64,000 nucleotides of DNA from Rhynchospora pubera (GCA_028095005.1 CM051460.1:190643742-190707741); one strand, 5' to 3'. Positions 47,383 to 60,629 are shown, counted from the stretch's first letter. A program made the numbers and translations. Notes: generated by a model from the letters alone, not told the origin.

Positions 47383-49162
47383 TGTTAGGAAAGTGCATAA
47401 TTTTGAAAATTTATGTTAGTTACACCTAATTAACCATCTAAAATACCATATGCACATAAGGATCTAGTGCTAAGTCAATTGACACAAGAGAATAGGAAGG
47501 AATTCAATACCTCATCCAATATAGCAATTGGATGGCTCGATCTATGGCATGGGAGTTGGTGGCATGCCTCCATGCGCCTCCTCCTTCGTCGGTTGATCGG
47601 CCTTGAGTCCACCAAGGAGGTTAACCATAATCTTCAATTCTTGTGCCAGCAAGAGGAAGAAACAAGCTAATCCCTCTAGGTTTCCTCTCTCATTTAGTAA
47701 TTAATTACTTTAATTTGTGGAGAGAAGTGCTCAACCAATGAGCTAGAAAGGAGAGGAGAGAAAAGAGAGCATGGAGAAAAATCTGAAAAATTTTTCTCCC
47801 TTGGTGAATTTCGGCCAAAGAGGAAGATGTGAGAGAAAAGGAGTGGAGGTTAGGGTTTCCCCAAAAACTTGACCCCTTTATATAGTGCTCTCTACACCTA
47901 CCTACCACAATAAATTGTGGATAAAATTGCCCTCTTGTGGCCGGTCCCTATAGAGGCTTTTGTGGGCTACACCAAGTGTGTTAAAAGCCCATTAATTCAA
48001 CCCTTTTAATTGTTCTTTCAACCAACCTCAAAACAGACTTTTATTTAACTAATTAAATAAAGACCCAATAGCTCATTTAATTAAAATATGTTGAACATGA
48101 TTAATTATTAACTTATTAATAATTAATTTGGGATTAGCATATGCATTGATTTATTTTTATATGATCCTTTTGACTTATAACGGTCCGCAACGCTATACAA
48201 TTAATTAATCAACTCATCATATTTTCGCAATACGCACTGTTGCGAATAAATAAATAATGTACTGTATGGTTGAAATCCTATTTGTGTGATCCTTTGAGGA
48301 TTTATGCTAAGTTGGACATGAAATTAAATCATTATTTAATTTCAATAATCATAAGCGCTATCTAGCAACACGTTATGATTCCCAATTCGCATAAATAGTG
48401 TACTGCTACAGTATTTAAATCCTGCATAAGAGAATATATGTATTTCCCTATTTTGATTCTTATGTCACACAATATCGTCGTATAATCCAAGATAGGAATG
48501 TGTCATTCTTGCAGATTATATGTTTCTTGATCTAGAGATAATTGTATAAAGTTGCATGCAAACAATCTATATCCATCAAGGGGCCCAAAGAGATATCGTC
48601 ATTCACTAAGTGAATTAATGAGGGACATACGGTTTTTTGATGATTAGCTTTTCCCCGCACCAATTCAAGAGAACTTAAATCAAGTCCGTATAGCAGCCCT
48701 TATCAGGAATCAGTGGTAGACAAGATTTATAGAACCTATCCTCATGTGGAAAAGATAATCATCTCAAACTTAGAACCAAAATCATAACGAAATAAACAAT
48801 GACACATAACACAATTCATATGTTTATTTCGATGGGTCAAGTCCTGTGCTATGTTCCAATAACATACACATATGCAATTAAGTTGGTAACTCTTTACCTA
48901 TGATTTGTAGAACTTAATCATCACTTAACTTACATACTAATCTTATATGATAATTAATGTTCCTTGTTAATTATCAAGATTATGGACCGTTTAGATTTAT
49001 TATTGTCATTCTAAAGAATGATCCACAGAGATCTACAATTCAGATCCTCAACCTGAATGATCTGTCAAAAATAAACCTAGGAACAGATGATAAGATATCA
49101 TCCATAACATAAACTAATATTTAAGTCATTAAATTATTGACTTCTAGGACATAACTCCAACA
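47383..49162 (-). mobile_element. Solo LTR, 1.78 kb
   Basis: On the minus strand it begins TGTTGGAGTTATGTCCTAG and ends TTTCCTAACA. The 5-bp duplication GTATT flanks it (47378-47382 and 49163-49167). No gag-pol, primer site or second LTR is present, so it is the product of LTR-LTR recombination. The class is probably Ty1/copia by its start, which is not certain. Confidence 0.8.
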
Positions 49163-49575
49163 GTATTGAGAATATTGATGCATGTGAGCTAGTTCTAATG
49201 AATCGTACTAGTAGTGGTACATGAACTATACGTCTATACCTTCATACTGGTGCGACTTTCCATACTGAATAAATAATCCTAATCATATAACAAATACAAG
49301 AAGATAATCAACTATAAAGAGAGAATTTTTAAACTAGAAATAGATAACATTACTATTAATGTTTTACAACCAACCATACATCAACTAAATTTAAAACTTA
49401 CACCAAAATGCCACTGTGCTGTTTTTCAAATATCCCCAAATTTTCTAGTAATAATCACAAAAAGATGATACTTCCTGAATTACAATCACAATTAAAATGT
49501 TGCTTTTTAATATTTCTAAGTTACATCACAAAATATTCACCAAAAGGAGACACTTCAAGCAATTATGTGTCAATA

Positions 49576-51090
49576 TTAGATAATTGCAGCATCACGGAGC
49601 ATTGTTAGAAGGATATTCTTTCTTCTATGACTTAGACATCCAATAAACACTCCTAACCTAGCTGGTTCCTTTGTGAGATAGAGATATGTAGCATCTTCGA
49701 CTTTTTCCTCAAGCTGAAGTTCTTCTAGATATTTCCATATCTCTGGAATTTGAAGCCTTTGTTGAGTCTTGACCAATTCAACAGTCGACTCTCTAATTAC
49801 ATCAGCAAATGTATTGAAAGATTCATTTAACTGGACAGCCATATCCACCTTTGATCTTTTGACTTTTAACTTCTTCTTGGAAATGTTTTCTTCATTACTC
49901 TTATTAAGCAGTGGCGATTCAGGGTCAACATTATATCCACTTAGATTTGCTTGACTTTGTGAAACTAGAAAGTCAACTTCTTCAATAGTCTGATCTCCTT
50001 GTACTCCGCTTTCTGTATCATTGAAAGATGCATTTCTTTCTCTTATTTCAGCTGTTGTTTCAGCATCTTCTTCAGTGGCACGATCTTCACCAAACAAAGA
50101 TTCTAATTTTTTGTAATTGCGTACCAGTTTCGTCATCCTTACTTTAGTTTCTGGACGAAACTATGAACATACAACCAAAAATACTCTTTTAGTACAATAG
50201 AGAAACAACACCAAGTTGCTGCGCATTTGTTGCATCCAGTTGATGTGCATTTGTTGGATAAAAAAATAAATAAACAAATTAAAATAAAAATAACTTAGGT
50301 TATACTTAGCTGACCATAATTTTGATTAGTTGACCAGTTTCGACCAAGATTTTATCTTTGACATTTGACCTATTTTTGACCGAATGAAAAAAAGAACTTT
50401 ACCTTGTACATCTGTTGCTCCAAGCTTTCACCACCGAGATAACAAAAAAAATACATCATTTAACTTTTGGTCAAAAATTTAGTCAAACTAGGTCAAAGTT
50501 CAGTAAATTTTTAAATAGAAATTTCGGATGTCACATTTGATTAGCGCATAGTTCTCATACGGAAAGGAACTCCTTTATATATTCCTCTATGTATCTCACT
50601 AGCATCGTACCAGAACGATACCAGAGGAGAAGTATGCGTACTAGAGGCTGGTACCACCTCTCAACAACATTGTGTCGATCTCCTATACTCAGCCCATACA
50701 CATTGCTCAGCAGTACCTATATGAATCCAAAAAAAATTAATCTTTCCAATTGCATACCTGAATTAATCTTTGCCAACAGTCAGGGTCAGCATGCCATGTG
50801 TTTGTCAACGGGTGCCAAGCAAAACCACTTAATCCTTTAAAGAGATCGTAGCAACATCCAAAGTTTCTTTTCAGATACTTGACACGGTTCTTTATCTTCT
50901 CCTTGTCAAAAGACACGTCTTTAAACTTGCCACATAATTCCTTCAAAATGTTGTCGTAAGCCTTGGATGTAAAAGTACCGCTGATTCGATTACCAACAAT
51001 GCTTTGATGTTCCAGTGCCTCAAGTAAAGCATCATCCATATTTTGGGTCCAAGTGACTAGTTCAACTTCGGGATTCCTTCTTTTTCCCAT
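49576..51090 (-). CDS. Myb/SANT-like DNA-binding protein of PIF/Harbinger type
   Basis: Exon 1 is 50758-51090 and exon 2 is 49576-50160. The 597-base intron has CAG before GTATGC and CATAG before TTTCGT. Together they encode 305 residues without a stop. The N-terminal region (about 12-110) is a Myb/SANT-like domain with WTQNMDDALLEAL, a helix around NRVKYLKRNFGCCYDLF, and SGFAWHPLTNTW. The second half has an acidic linker, a basic KKKLKVKRSK patch and a C-terminal helical region (QIPEIWKYLEELQ). Such proteins partner the transposase in PIF/Harbinger elements; related host genes also exist. The transposase lies about 460 bases away on the same strand, which favours the element. Confidence 0.75.
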
Positions 51091-51954
51091 GAACAAACTG
51101 AAAAAAAATTACACAATCACATAAATATTAAGTAACTGAAATCAATATAAAAATCTATACAAAAAGGATAGTCATTACAAAAACAATTCATATCAAAAGG
51201 ATAGAAATCTATACAAAAGGATAGTTATTACAGAAATATTAAGTAACTGAAATCAGTATATAAATCTATACAAAAAGTCAAGGCATTAAGATGCTTATAA
51301 TCATTAAGATCAGTCTATTGAATAGTGATTACAGAAAGCATTGAGATGCTTATAATCATTAGAAAAATCAGTACATAAAGTCATTACACCATAGTCTTCA
51401 ATTATAATAAAAAATGATAGTCCAAATAACTAGTTCAACAAAATAGTCATTACATAAAGCATTAAGACATTGAATTCAGTCAAGGCATTAAGATTGAATT
51501 ACATAATCATTCCACATCTCATTTGCAATCCTATCTCTAATCATTTCTCCTAATATAGAATCATTTCCATCTTCATCTGGATCATTAGGTTCTTCTGGTC
51601 TTGAATTTGCCAATTCTCGATCAACTCGAACAAGAATTTCATTGTCAGGATCCACATCAAGTAAAAAAATTGTGCAGGATGCAACATGCTAAAATGATGA
51701 GTTTTTTGTATATTTTTATCATAATGCGGTTCTGTTCCAGTAGCAATTATAGAAAAACGCTTCTTTACCACCCAAATGCTCGTGCATTTCGAAAAGAAAA
51801 ATGACGAAGGTTGAATAATTCACGAGGAGTTCAAGGTGGATTCCTACTCGAGTATTCTTTCAAATGATATCGCTCGCCCCTATAAGGTGTAATGAGGCCA
51901 CTCTTCAGCATAAAACCGGCATCAACAGGATAAACTTTCCTACAAATTAATATA

Positions 51955-52731
51955 GGGTTAATTAGATTTATGCCATTGTGAAAATTTGAAATTAGTAAAA
52001 TGCCATCACTAAATGACAAATTAGTTTTATGCCACTATAAAATAGTAAAAATTAGTTTTATGTCATCAACAAGTTGATTTACCAATTTTACCCTTTTAAA
52101 TACGCCACTACAAAAATTTGAAATTAGAAAAATACCACTACTAAATGACAAATTAGTTTTATGCCACTATTAAAATTTGAAATTACAAAAATACCATTAT
52201 TAAATGACAAATTAGTTTTATACCACTATAAAAAATTTGAATTAAAAAAATACCATATCACTAAATAACAAATTTGTCTTATGCCAATATAAATTAATTA
52301 AAATGAGTTTTGTTATAAAATGATTTGTAATGTCAATCCAATCGACCAAATTTTATTTAACCATACAATTATATATATTTCCCATTTTATGCGTATTTTT
52401 ATTTTTATAAAGGGAGATTTTGACCATCATTTTTCAATTTAGCAAATTATGAAGAAATGCACTTTGCCAATTTAGTAAATCATTTTTTGTTCCTACGTTT
52501 TTCCTTGCTTCCGTGCCTTTTATTAGGATTTGTTAAAAGGGTAGTTTAGGAATTTTTAGAAAAATTAAGAGAATTCAGGATGATACTTTTAGAATTAAAT
52601 CTGTTTTGGAAAGAGATAATGGCATATATCTAATTTACATAATTTAATGATGGCATAAATCTAATTTGCAATTTAACAATGGCATATCTCTAATTAGCTA
52701 ATTTTCAGAGTGGCATAAATCTAATTATTCC
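51955..52731. mobile_element. Mutator-like MITE with internal tandem repeats
   Basis: 777 bases ending in GGGTTAATTAGATTTATGCC and the near-matching inverse of GGAATAATTAGATTTATGCC (18 of 20). It is flanked by an exact 9-bp duplication ATTAATATA (51946-51954 and 52732-52740), the Mutator hallmark. The left third holds several units built on ATGACAAATTAGTTTTATGCC-like sequence. It sits only a few bases from the transposase intron's acceptor. Confidence 0.88.
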
Positions 52732-53559
52732 ATTAATATATGATGGTTAAATTCTTTGTTTTAATTGTAATTGAATTTTTTTTGACACACCAGATAGAGA
52801 CTATCTACTTTAATTGTAATTGAATTTATGTGTCATAATCAGAATCTGTTTTATTGTATTTACCTTCTGGAATTTTTAAACGATTTCTTCTTCTAAGTGC
52901 ATTTCTCATAATTTTTTAATCTGATGCCGTTCCAGCCCATCCTACTAACACGTATTTAAACTTTAGATCAGGTGTACAAGCAGCTAGCACGTTCATAGTT
53001 GGAATATCTTTTCTACCACGATATTTAGGAGCCTCCTTAGAATTGACCTTTACCCTAAAATGTGTGCCATCAATTGCACCCACACAATCCTGATATCACA
53101 AATCATGGTTCAGATTTTTCTCTTTTCAAAATATTAAATAAGGATCTGACTTTAAATGAATTTGTATATAATATATAGATATACCTTGAAATAAGGAAAG
53201 AATTTCCTATTATTAGTAATTTCTGATGGAGTGGTTGTTCCATTTGGTTGCTTCAAATATGTAGCCTCTAATTCTACCAAGGCATTGAATACTCTATGAA
53301 AGTCACGACTTATCGTCGATCTCCCTAGATGGAAAAAGAAACTCATTACGCGGTGCTTGGTATTATGTCCCAATATGTAGAGAAACCTAGCAACTTGTTA
53401 TTGGACATTAAGCTGTCGAGTTGGTCTAAGACCACCTTCAACTTCTAATTTATGACAAAGTATGAAAAAAGCCCTAGGATCCATTTTAATAATATCTCGA
53501 CATTTCTTACTCTTAACAAGATTTGATAATTTTGTATCTCGTGCAATACGAATAGTTTC

Positions 53560-53750
53560 AGGATTTTCTTCTTCTTCTTCATCATCATCTACTTCTTCTT
53601 CTTCTCCTCCTTCATCATCATCTACTTCTTCTTCTTCTCCTCCATCATCATCATCTTCTTCTTCTCCTCCTCCTTCAACATCATCTTCTTCTTCTCCTCC
53701 TCCTTCAACATCATCATCTTCTTCTTCTTCTTCTTCATCTCTGGACACTT
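53560..53750 (-). repeat. Glu/Asp-coding trinucleotide repeat
   Basis: Degenerate TTC/ATC-type repeats that encode an acidic run in the transposase exon. Blocks of about 36-45 bases recur, which indicates slippage. Confidence 0.75.
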
Positions 53751-54034
53751 GACTTTTACTATTCTCTATTTTATTTAATACTATCTGATATAGTATGAAT
53801 CCAGCAAGGTATGCAAAAGCCAGATTATGTAAGTGCTTCACAAATATAATCAACTTCATTCTTTCATTGTCCTGGTTAGTCATCTACACAATTTAATAAT
53901 TTGTACAAACATCAAAATAAAGTTAGTTTAATTTTAAAAAAATGTTTACTAACACAATCATCTATAAATTATGTAGATTTCTGACAAATTTTTGGAAAAA
54001 GGTTTTTCCTTTCAGACTAATTTTTTATTAATGA

Positions 54035-54163
54035 TCAATCATCTAATTTTTTCTGACTAATTTATGGATTCTTTACTGATGCTCAGCAGCCCATACACAT
54101 TGCTCAGCAGTACCTCAATCATCTAATTTTTTCTGACTAATTTCTGGATTCTTTACTGATGCT
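54035..54163 (+). repeat. 49-base duplication with a copied insert
   Basis: A 49-base unit occurs at 54035-54083 and 54115-54163 with one mismatch. The spacer contains 29 bases (54087-54115) identical to 50690-50718 in the intron of the Myb/SANT-like gene. Confidence 0.85.
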
Positions 54164-54323
54164 GATAAAAACAGAAACAAACAAAGTGAATCACCAGAGG
54201 TGATTAGCGAAATCCAAAGAAAAGAGTATCAAGCATACAGCCGATGCATAAAAAAAAACACAGGCTTATGCAATCACAAAGTCTAAGATTTGTTTAGCTT
54301 AATTACTAAATAGGAGGAAAGGA

Positions 54324-54830
54324 ATGCTTAAAGGAACTTCTTCAATAGAGAAGGGAGAAATCGGGAATCAGAAACTATGCTTCTTTTTTCTTTTGGAGAG
54401 CAAAGAGATTGTTAATATATGGTCCCAAATGACCTGTTTTTCTGAGATAAAGTGCTATTTTAGCGGGAATTCACCAAAATTTAGGAGGGAACGCTCAATT
54501 TTCATGGGGCCCGTTGTCAGAGAAAGAAAGCTACAAGGGCATCTTCGGTAGAAAATTTGAGTTCGCTGGTGTCTTCGCGTTACAACCTGATTTTGGGGGT
54601 AAGGCGTATTTGCCCCAAACCAGGTTTTTAGGAACTTTCGTTTGCTTCCGTGTCCGTCGACTTACCCAACGATCTCTTCTGGAGCAAGGTACCCGTATTA
54701 GACTTGCTTTCCTTAGCTTCCGATCACACTTTCTGGAGCAAAGTGTTAGTGAACTTAGAGGTTCGTTCATACCAATCAAGATGATTTTTGTGCTACTGCA
54801 AATATTTGATCATATATTCTCTTCCATTTA
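54324..54830 (+). other. Open but unidentified stretch
   Basis: Two overlapping plus-strand frames (75 and 105 codons), neither with a recognisable domain. The sequence is less AT-rich than its surroundings and may be the promoter side or terminus of the Harbinger element. Confidence 0.2.
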
Positions 54831-57800
54831 ATTTTATTGTTTACAATTTTTGTTGTTCCTTTATGTTCCTACTTCGATGAGGTGGTCGATCCCATTTGTC
54901 CAGCTAGCTTTGTCAACAATACTTCAGTACATCAGCGATGGGAGGAGGTAGCATTTGTAGCTAATCTCTTTTCTTTGCTGAAATTCAAGTTTTGGTCATC
55001 CCTCAGGTAATATTAATTATTCTAAGGACAAATTTTGGAGTTATTTTTCTCAAATTTCCATATTGAATGGATATATTATGAAAGTCGTCTATAGCTACTA
55101 GATGTACTTTTCAAAGATGGATATGCAACTAAGCATACAATCTTAAACAATATAGTTAACCAGTTTGAACGGTCAAAACTATGTATATTTATTGGGTTTA
55201 ATATTAATAGATTTAGCTTAGTAGGTTTGGTTTAATATTAGACTGAACATAAATGTAGACTTTGTTGTTGTTCAGCACTAATATTTTGTACATTAGTTGG
55301 CTTTAAATTATCTCAACACTAACAAATTAATTGAGAGTTGTTACAGCTATTAGGCAAGCAGATCATTCATAGGCGAATTGAATTGCTTTTTTCCCTGCTG
55401 TCACTATACCAGTATGCATCCTCTCCCTTTTTTCTCACCTAATGTATGTCTTCATTTGTGTATTTTTACTGTTGTGTTCATTTCCAATTGCCTTTTATAT
55501 TTGTGGATTGATAACAGCTCTACGCTCCTAGGTAAATTAAACTATTCTTTCCAAAAGGTAAGGCAAAATATTGAAATTGTTGATCTATGATTTGAATTAT
55601 ACACTATTTTAGCATGGAATACTAGGTTGTTCCAACTTTTTTGCAAAAGCGGTAGCTTTCTCAAAATAAATCACGTATTATATTATTTTTCCAAACAAAG
55701 GTCCCAGTATTTAATATGAATCTCATGATAGGTCATATTTATGCATGTTTTACAAATCACACATCTTATTGTCTTTGAATCGAGCTACTGTTTCAGTCGA
55801 AAAGCTTCAATATGGTTAGGTTTATTTCGGTTTACACTTGAGGGTCGAAAAATCTTATTGCATATTTAGTATGATTCCTACTAATTTAAAGTTTTTTCTT
55901 TTATCGAATACAAATCACAGAGTAATCCTTCTACCCTTTCAGGGTAGTCGATGACTATTGATGTGGGCTGATATAATCTATCAAGGCTTTTAAATTTATA
56001 TTCAAATATGTTCAATTTCGGTTGCAAGCGTACAACCTACACTGAATATTCGGGATCGATCCACGATAACAGTTATTCGAGTTTTTCTAAAATTTAGCTT
56101 TATCAATTTGATTGGGTCAAAAGGTAGTGAAGAATAATATAATTTTTGGGGTTAAACCAATAATAAAATAAAATAAGGAAATAAAATAGTTCTAATTGGA
56201 TAGTAAGTTTTGCTAACAGTTACAAATTGGGGTGTATGATTAATTAACTTTCTGCTTAACTTCTGTTCTCAAACTGTCCCTTTTACTTTCGCAACGACCA
56301 GTCTGTGACCTAGAGTAGTTAGTTACAGACTAACTAAATTGTTTCTAAGGTGGCACAGACAACCTTCCTATAATCCAATTGGCTAGTTTTCTCTAACTCT
56401 AGTTATACACAATTCATCAGTCCTACTTAGTTTACTTAGAAGTTAATTGGCTTAATTAATTTCCCTATAATCGTTCTTTCGACAGTTCAAGTTCCTTCAA
56501 CTAAACCAATTTAACTCTTATATGACTTAAGTTTCAACTTTCGTTCCTTGGCTTAATCATACAAGACTACAACTTGGATCTAAGATTTCTCTTAATTTTC
56601 GTCAGTTGGGAATAAATCATCATTTTTGGTTTATGATCTAGATCTCATCTTTCGAACTATTGATCTTTTATTTGTATTGATATACTCAAATCTGTCTAGC
56701 TAGATTTTGTTGGGTTTAACTTCCTAACATTCAAGACTAGCCTAATCTTGACGGAAAAATACCAATCTACTCAAACAATTCAAGTATAATGAAACAATAA
56801 CTAAAAACACAAGTTGTAAAACTAAGCAAAATAATAGAAAACTAATAAATTAATGTAAACTAAATTAATCATCTGTTTATCAACCATAACCCCTTGATCT
56901 AACTACTCGAGTAAGATCATCATAACAACAAACATCAAGGTATCAATCATCATTACAGAAACAAACAAGAAATGTTCAGAGCTTACAACAAATCAGATGT
57001 GAATCCCTTGCTTGGTTGTTATGGTATGAATTGAACTCCCTTGCTTGACTTCTCGTCCTAACAACTGAAGACAAGAGATCGGCTTATTTTTTCTCTGCAA
57101 TAGCGTAACTTCTCTGTAAAATTGGAAACACTAAACTCTAGAGATCCCTGTTCTTTTATAGTGATGGAAAAGAACCGTCAAGGGCAGGAGTGCGCTCAGA
57201 AGTGAGTCAGATCATGGTAGAAATCATGTTGGTGTGGTTGTCAAATAACTGTCTTGAACGTGAAAACTGCTTGATAGATCTCCTAGCAGTCCGCTTACTG
57301 ATGTAGTGTACCCGCCTGAAATACTTCAAACTGTCTCATGGCCTTCTCCAGTCTGGTTTCATTCTGTCCGCTTAATTCATCATGTCTGGTACTCTGTCGA
57401 GTTGCTTGAAAATTGTCACTTATTGTAGATTTGATGCCACATTTGATGATTGTCCTATCAAAATACAAAAGAGTATGGTAGTACCTAAAACTAAGAAAAA
57501 CAAGTAAAAACTAAGTTAAAATTTCATAAAGTCAATCATAATTTGAGTCCAAATTAGATCAAAAGTTATATATGAAAACGTCCTATCAACTCTTCATAGC
57601 CATTACCCTAATACCAAAGAAGAGTTCGATCCAATACTTACTTGATTTCTATCTTAGTTGATCCTGATTCGGCATTAGAAGTATGTATATTGATTCTTCC
57701 TCAATAACCGAAGACTTTTTTCTGTAACTACTCCATATTTGATTCTATCCATAACTCCAATTTCTTCCCTATACGTTCCAGTATTGATAAGGATATGAGT

Positions 57801-59288
57801 TCTTACTCTTCCTATGTTATGGTATGAATATACTATATTCAATTCGTTATGGATGGATGATGAGCTCCCATTCATAGAGAGCCAACTTATTGAACATTCC
57901 CATTAGCGTGCTCAATTCTGGTCAAAATACTATCGATGCTCAATTCTGAACTGATAATCTTGAACACTTTTCGGCACGACATATATAAATTTTGGTCCAA
58001 AATTTTGGTATCACGCGCAAAAACACGTGATAACAGTGATTCATAGCTAAACTAAATGAACATGAAACCTTAGATATTCATTTGTATCTGTTTGAGTCTA
58101 AAAATCATCAAAAACAAATGAATTTGATTTTTTTTCCTTATATTATGAGAATGAATATCCCATTCTCATAATGACTAATTGGAATAATTGAATAATTTGT
58201 AGCAAAATAGATTATGGTTCCCATAATTTTGTTCAAATCACACACTGCAATATACTAGGCTTTTTAATTCCTTAAGGGATTTATCTAAAAGATTCACGAT
58301 ATAACTAGGAAGACGTTTTAAATACCACACATGAGTCACTGCTATAGTCATAATGATCTTCCTTTCCAATTACTTCAACCATTTTCGAAAACCTCTTCGA
58401 TCCAGCTCTACCCAAACTTTTTCAAGTCACCCCAACATTACCCACTTGTTCGACTGTTGCTAAGAAGTTTTGGGATATCAAACGAACCTTTCCATATGGT
58501 AATCGTATTATGGGCCGGAGCAATGAATTTATTTGAAGTTGCTCAGCGTCTAATTCTCCAGAAAAAATTACTTGAAACCCTCTAATAGTTTCTGCAAGAC
58601 CAACATATTTTCATGGAGAACCTCGGGATAGAAGTGGAAATTTTTTTTTTTGAGGAAGTAAGTCGTCTTGTGTTGATGAAAAATAGAGTTAGAGAGGTCT
58701 ATCTGAATCTCTGATTTTCAGAGACCTTTTTAAGGGACGGTCATATATGTGAGAGATTCTCGTCCAAAATCACATAAAAATCACATAAAAATTAATTGTG
58801 TAGCTTTCATGAGAAAGTAATGTCTAGTGATCAATTGTATAATTCCTGTGAATTTCGACCTTCAAATTATACCACAAACGATTAGATCGGTAGACTCAAG
58901 ATTTATTTTGACCTAATTTTACCTTCGATCAACCATATGTATGTTAGATGACTCTATTCTACAACCATGTGTATGTTAGATGACTCTATTCTAGCCTCTC
59001 TACCTCTCAGCCCGCACCACTTTTTAGCCATGCAACTAGCCGTACAGCGAAGCCTAATAGTTGCGTGGTCACATAGGAAAGGGTTTTCCCTAAGGCAACT
59101 TCGATTTTGGCAACCTCTCACCTTTGCAACGTCCTTCTCCTGCCCTAGTTCGCCTCCAACCATCATAAAAGAGCCTCCTTGCCCTGGAGAAGGTATGAAG
59201 AGATCTTCCCACAATCTGACCTAATTCCAAACACTATTTTTGCGTCGTTTCTCCTTAACGGTGCAAGATTTCACCCAATCACCGAGAG
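54831..59288. other. Gene-poor region with decayed repeats
   Basis: No supported gene. The stretch of about 55960-57600 has the look of an old repeat or LTR fragment (GTTGCAAGCGTACAAC near its left end), but no boundaries were found. Open frames at 58331-58585 and 58954-59224 show no family resemblance. Confidence 0.35.
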
Positions 59289-59297
59289 ATAGACCCA

Positions 59298-60170
59298 GTG
59301 GTGAAGCCAGGATTTCGTGTCAGCAGGGTCCGTATTTTTTTTTTGCTGAAAATATATGTATGATGTAACTTTTAATATAGACATAGTATAATAATATTTT
59401 TAAATAAAGAACTCTAAATAATGCGATATAAAAAATTCATGAGAAATCAAATATATATTATAATAATAATAATAAATCTAAAATAATATATTTAATATAC
59501 AAAATAATAATTCAAAAATCAAGACAATAAAAAAATACAACAATTTTCTATGAATTTTTATTTTTCTCATAATTTTACATAATAGGTTCATTAGAAATCT
59601 TATTGAACACTTTTTTTTATATTATAAATATATAAAGATATGAGGCATACAGAGGAATTTGGCCACTATTCAAACCACAATATTTCTTATCTTTTGTGGC
59701 GCTCGAAATTTTTTTTTACAAGAATAGTATTTATGATTTTTACTGGCAGTTTTTATATAATATCCGAATTGTATTTTTTATCTTGTGGTAGCTTTTGTTT
59801 ATTATGTCCTAAAGTTCACAAAATATTATATAGACGAATCATGCAATGCACGAGATTCACGCTAGTATATATATGCTACAAATAATTATTTATCCAAATA
59901 TTCCATTCTATTTTAAATTTTGTCTTAATAAAATTAAATGGGAATGAAGGAAGAAGACGATTAGTCAGGAACAAATGCTATCTGGGTTCCTATATGATTT
60001 TTTAGGCATCGCTATATAATTCAAAACAAATACGACATGTCTAGCTAGGTCTTTCAAATTTTTGAGATGGGTTCTTAACTTATTGTGATTTTTTTTTATT
60101 ACAAACAAATATACTATTAAGAAAATAATTTTTTGAGGTGGGTCCATACTCCACATAGCTTCGCCCCTAG
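59298..60170 (+). mobile_element. Mutator-like non-autonomous element, copy A
   Basis: 873 bases starting GTGGTGAAGCC and ending GCTTCGCCCCTAG, flanked by the exact 9-bp duplication ATAGACCCA (59289-59297 and 60171-60179). It aligns end to end with copy B at 60711 except for about 330 extra AT-rich bases (roughly 59590-59945). Confidence 0.75.
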
Positions 60171-60408
60171 ATAGACCCATGACAGCGACCTTTGGTGCCA
60201 CTCTTGAAGTGACAATAGTACAAAAGTTTGATTCGATTCGACAAAAGTTCCATCCCGCAATTCCACCAAGTTCGATTCGACAAGATGAAAAAGTATTTGT
60301 TGTATTTTTTTTTTCTTATCTTCTGTTATTTCGAAACTCATGTAGCTTATATCTTTGTTTGTTGCACTTGTTATTTGTTTTTGCAAACATGATAGACTTA
60401 GTTATTAT

Positions 60409-60629
60409 GGATGTGTTTGGATGAGCATGGAATAAGGAATAAGAATAAGAAATTTCGGTATGCGTACTTATTCTTATTCTTGTGCAACCCAAACAACACA
60501 AGAATAAGAAATTTGGGCCCTTATTCCTATACTAACAAAACCATGGTATAAGAATAAGGAATTTGAATAAGCACACATACCGAAATTTCTTATTCTTATT
60601 CCTTATTCCATGCTCATCCAAACACACCC
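60409..60629. mobile_element. Foldback MITE with 60-base inverted ends
   Basis: 221 bases; the two ends are inverted copies over about 60 bases with only a few mismatches. The right terminus inverted reads GGGTGTGTTTGGAT, the same 14 bases that start MITE copy 1. The body is built of AATAAGAATAAG motifs. A 3-bp repeat TAT flanks it. Confidence 0.85.

Larger units (their letters stand above)
51550..53883 (-). pseudogene. PIF/Harbinger transposase, broken
   Basis: Exon-like parts are 53185-53883, 52864-53088 and about 51550-51939. The first starts with an ATG and has a long Glu/Asp tract, then a helix-turn-helix-like region (MSFFFHLGRSTISRDFHRVF). The second carries the DDE fold around AIDGTHFRV and VGWAGTASD. 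The third has VDAGFMLKSGLITPYRG, YHLKEY and ELFNLRH. Lesions are an in-frame TAA at 53398-53400, a TAA at 52916-52918, an apparent one-base loss at the last splice join, a stop after LKEYSSRNPP and frame loss at the end, where the catalytic Glu region (NARAFG) is damaged. Its last intron holds a 777-bp Mutator-like element. It cannot make an active enzyme. Confidence 0.85.

Noticed and set aside
47383..49162. Complete small LTR element
   Set aside because: No internal second LTR, primer site or purine tract was found, so a solo LTR is simpler.
53462..53752. Poly-Ser plus-strand frame
   Set aside because: Reverse reading of the Glu/Asp-coding trinucleotide repeat in the transposase exon.
55960..57600. 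LTR or gypsy-type element
   Set aside because: The composition hints at an old repeat, but no paired ends, duplication or coding motif was found.
58954..59224. Overlapping 85-86 codon frames on both strands
   Set aside because: Neither shows a domain, splice context or family resemblance.
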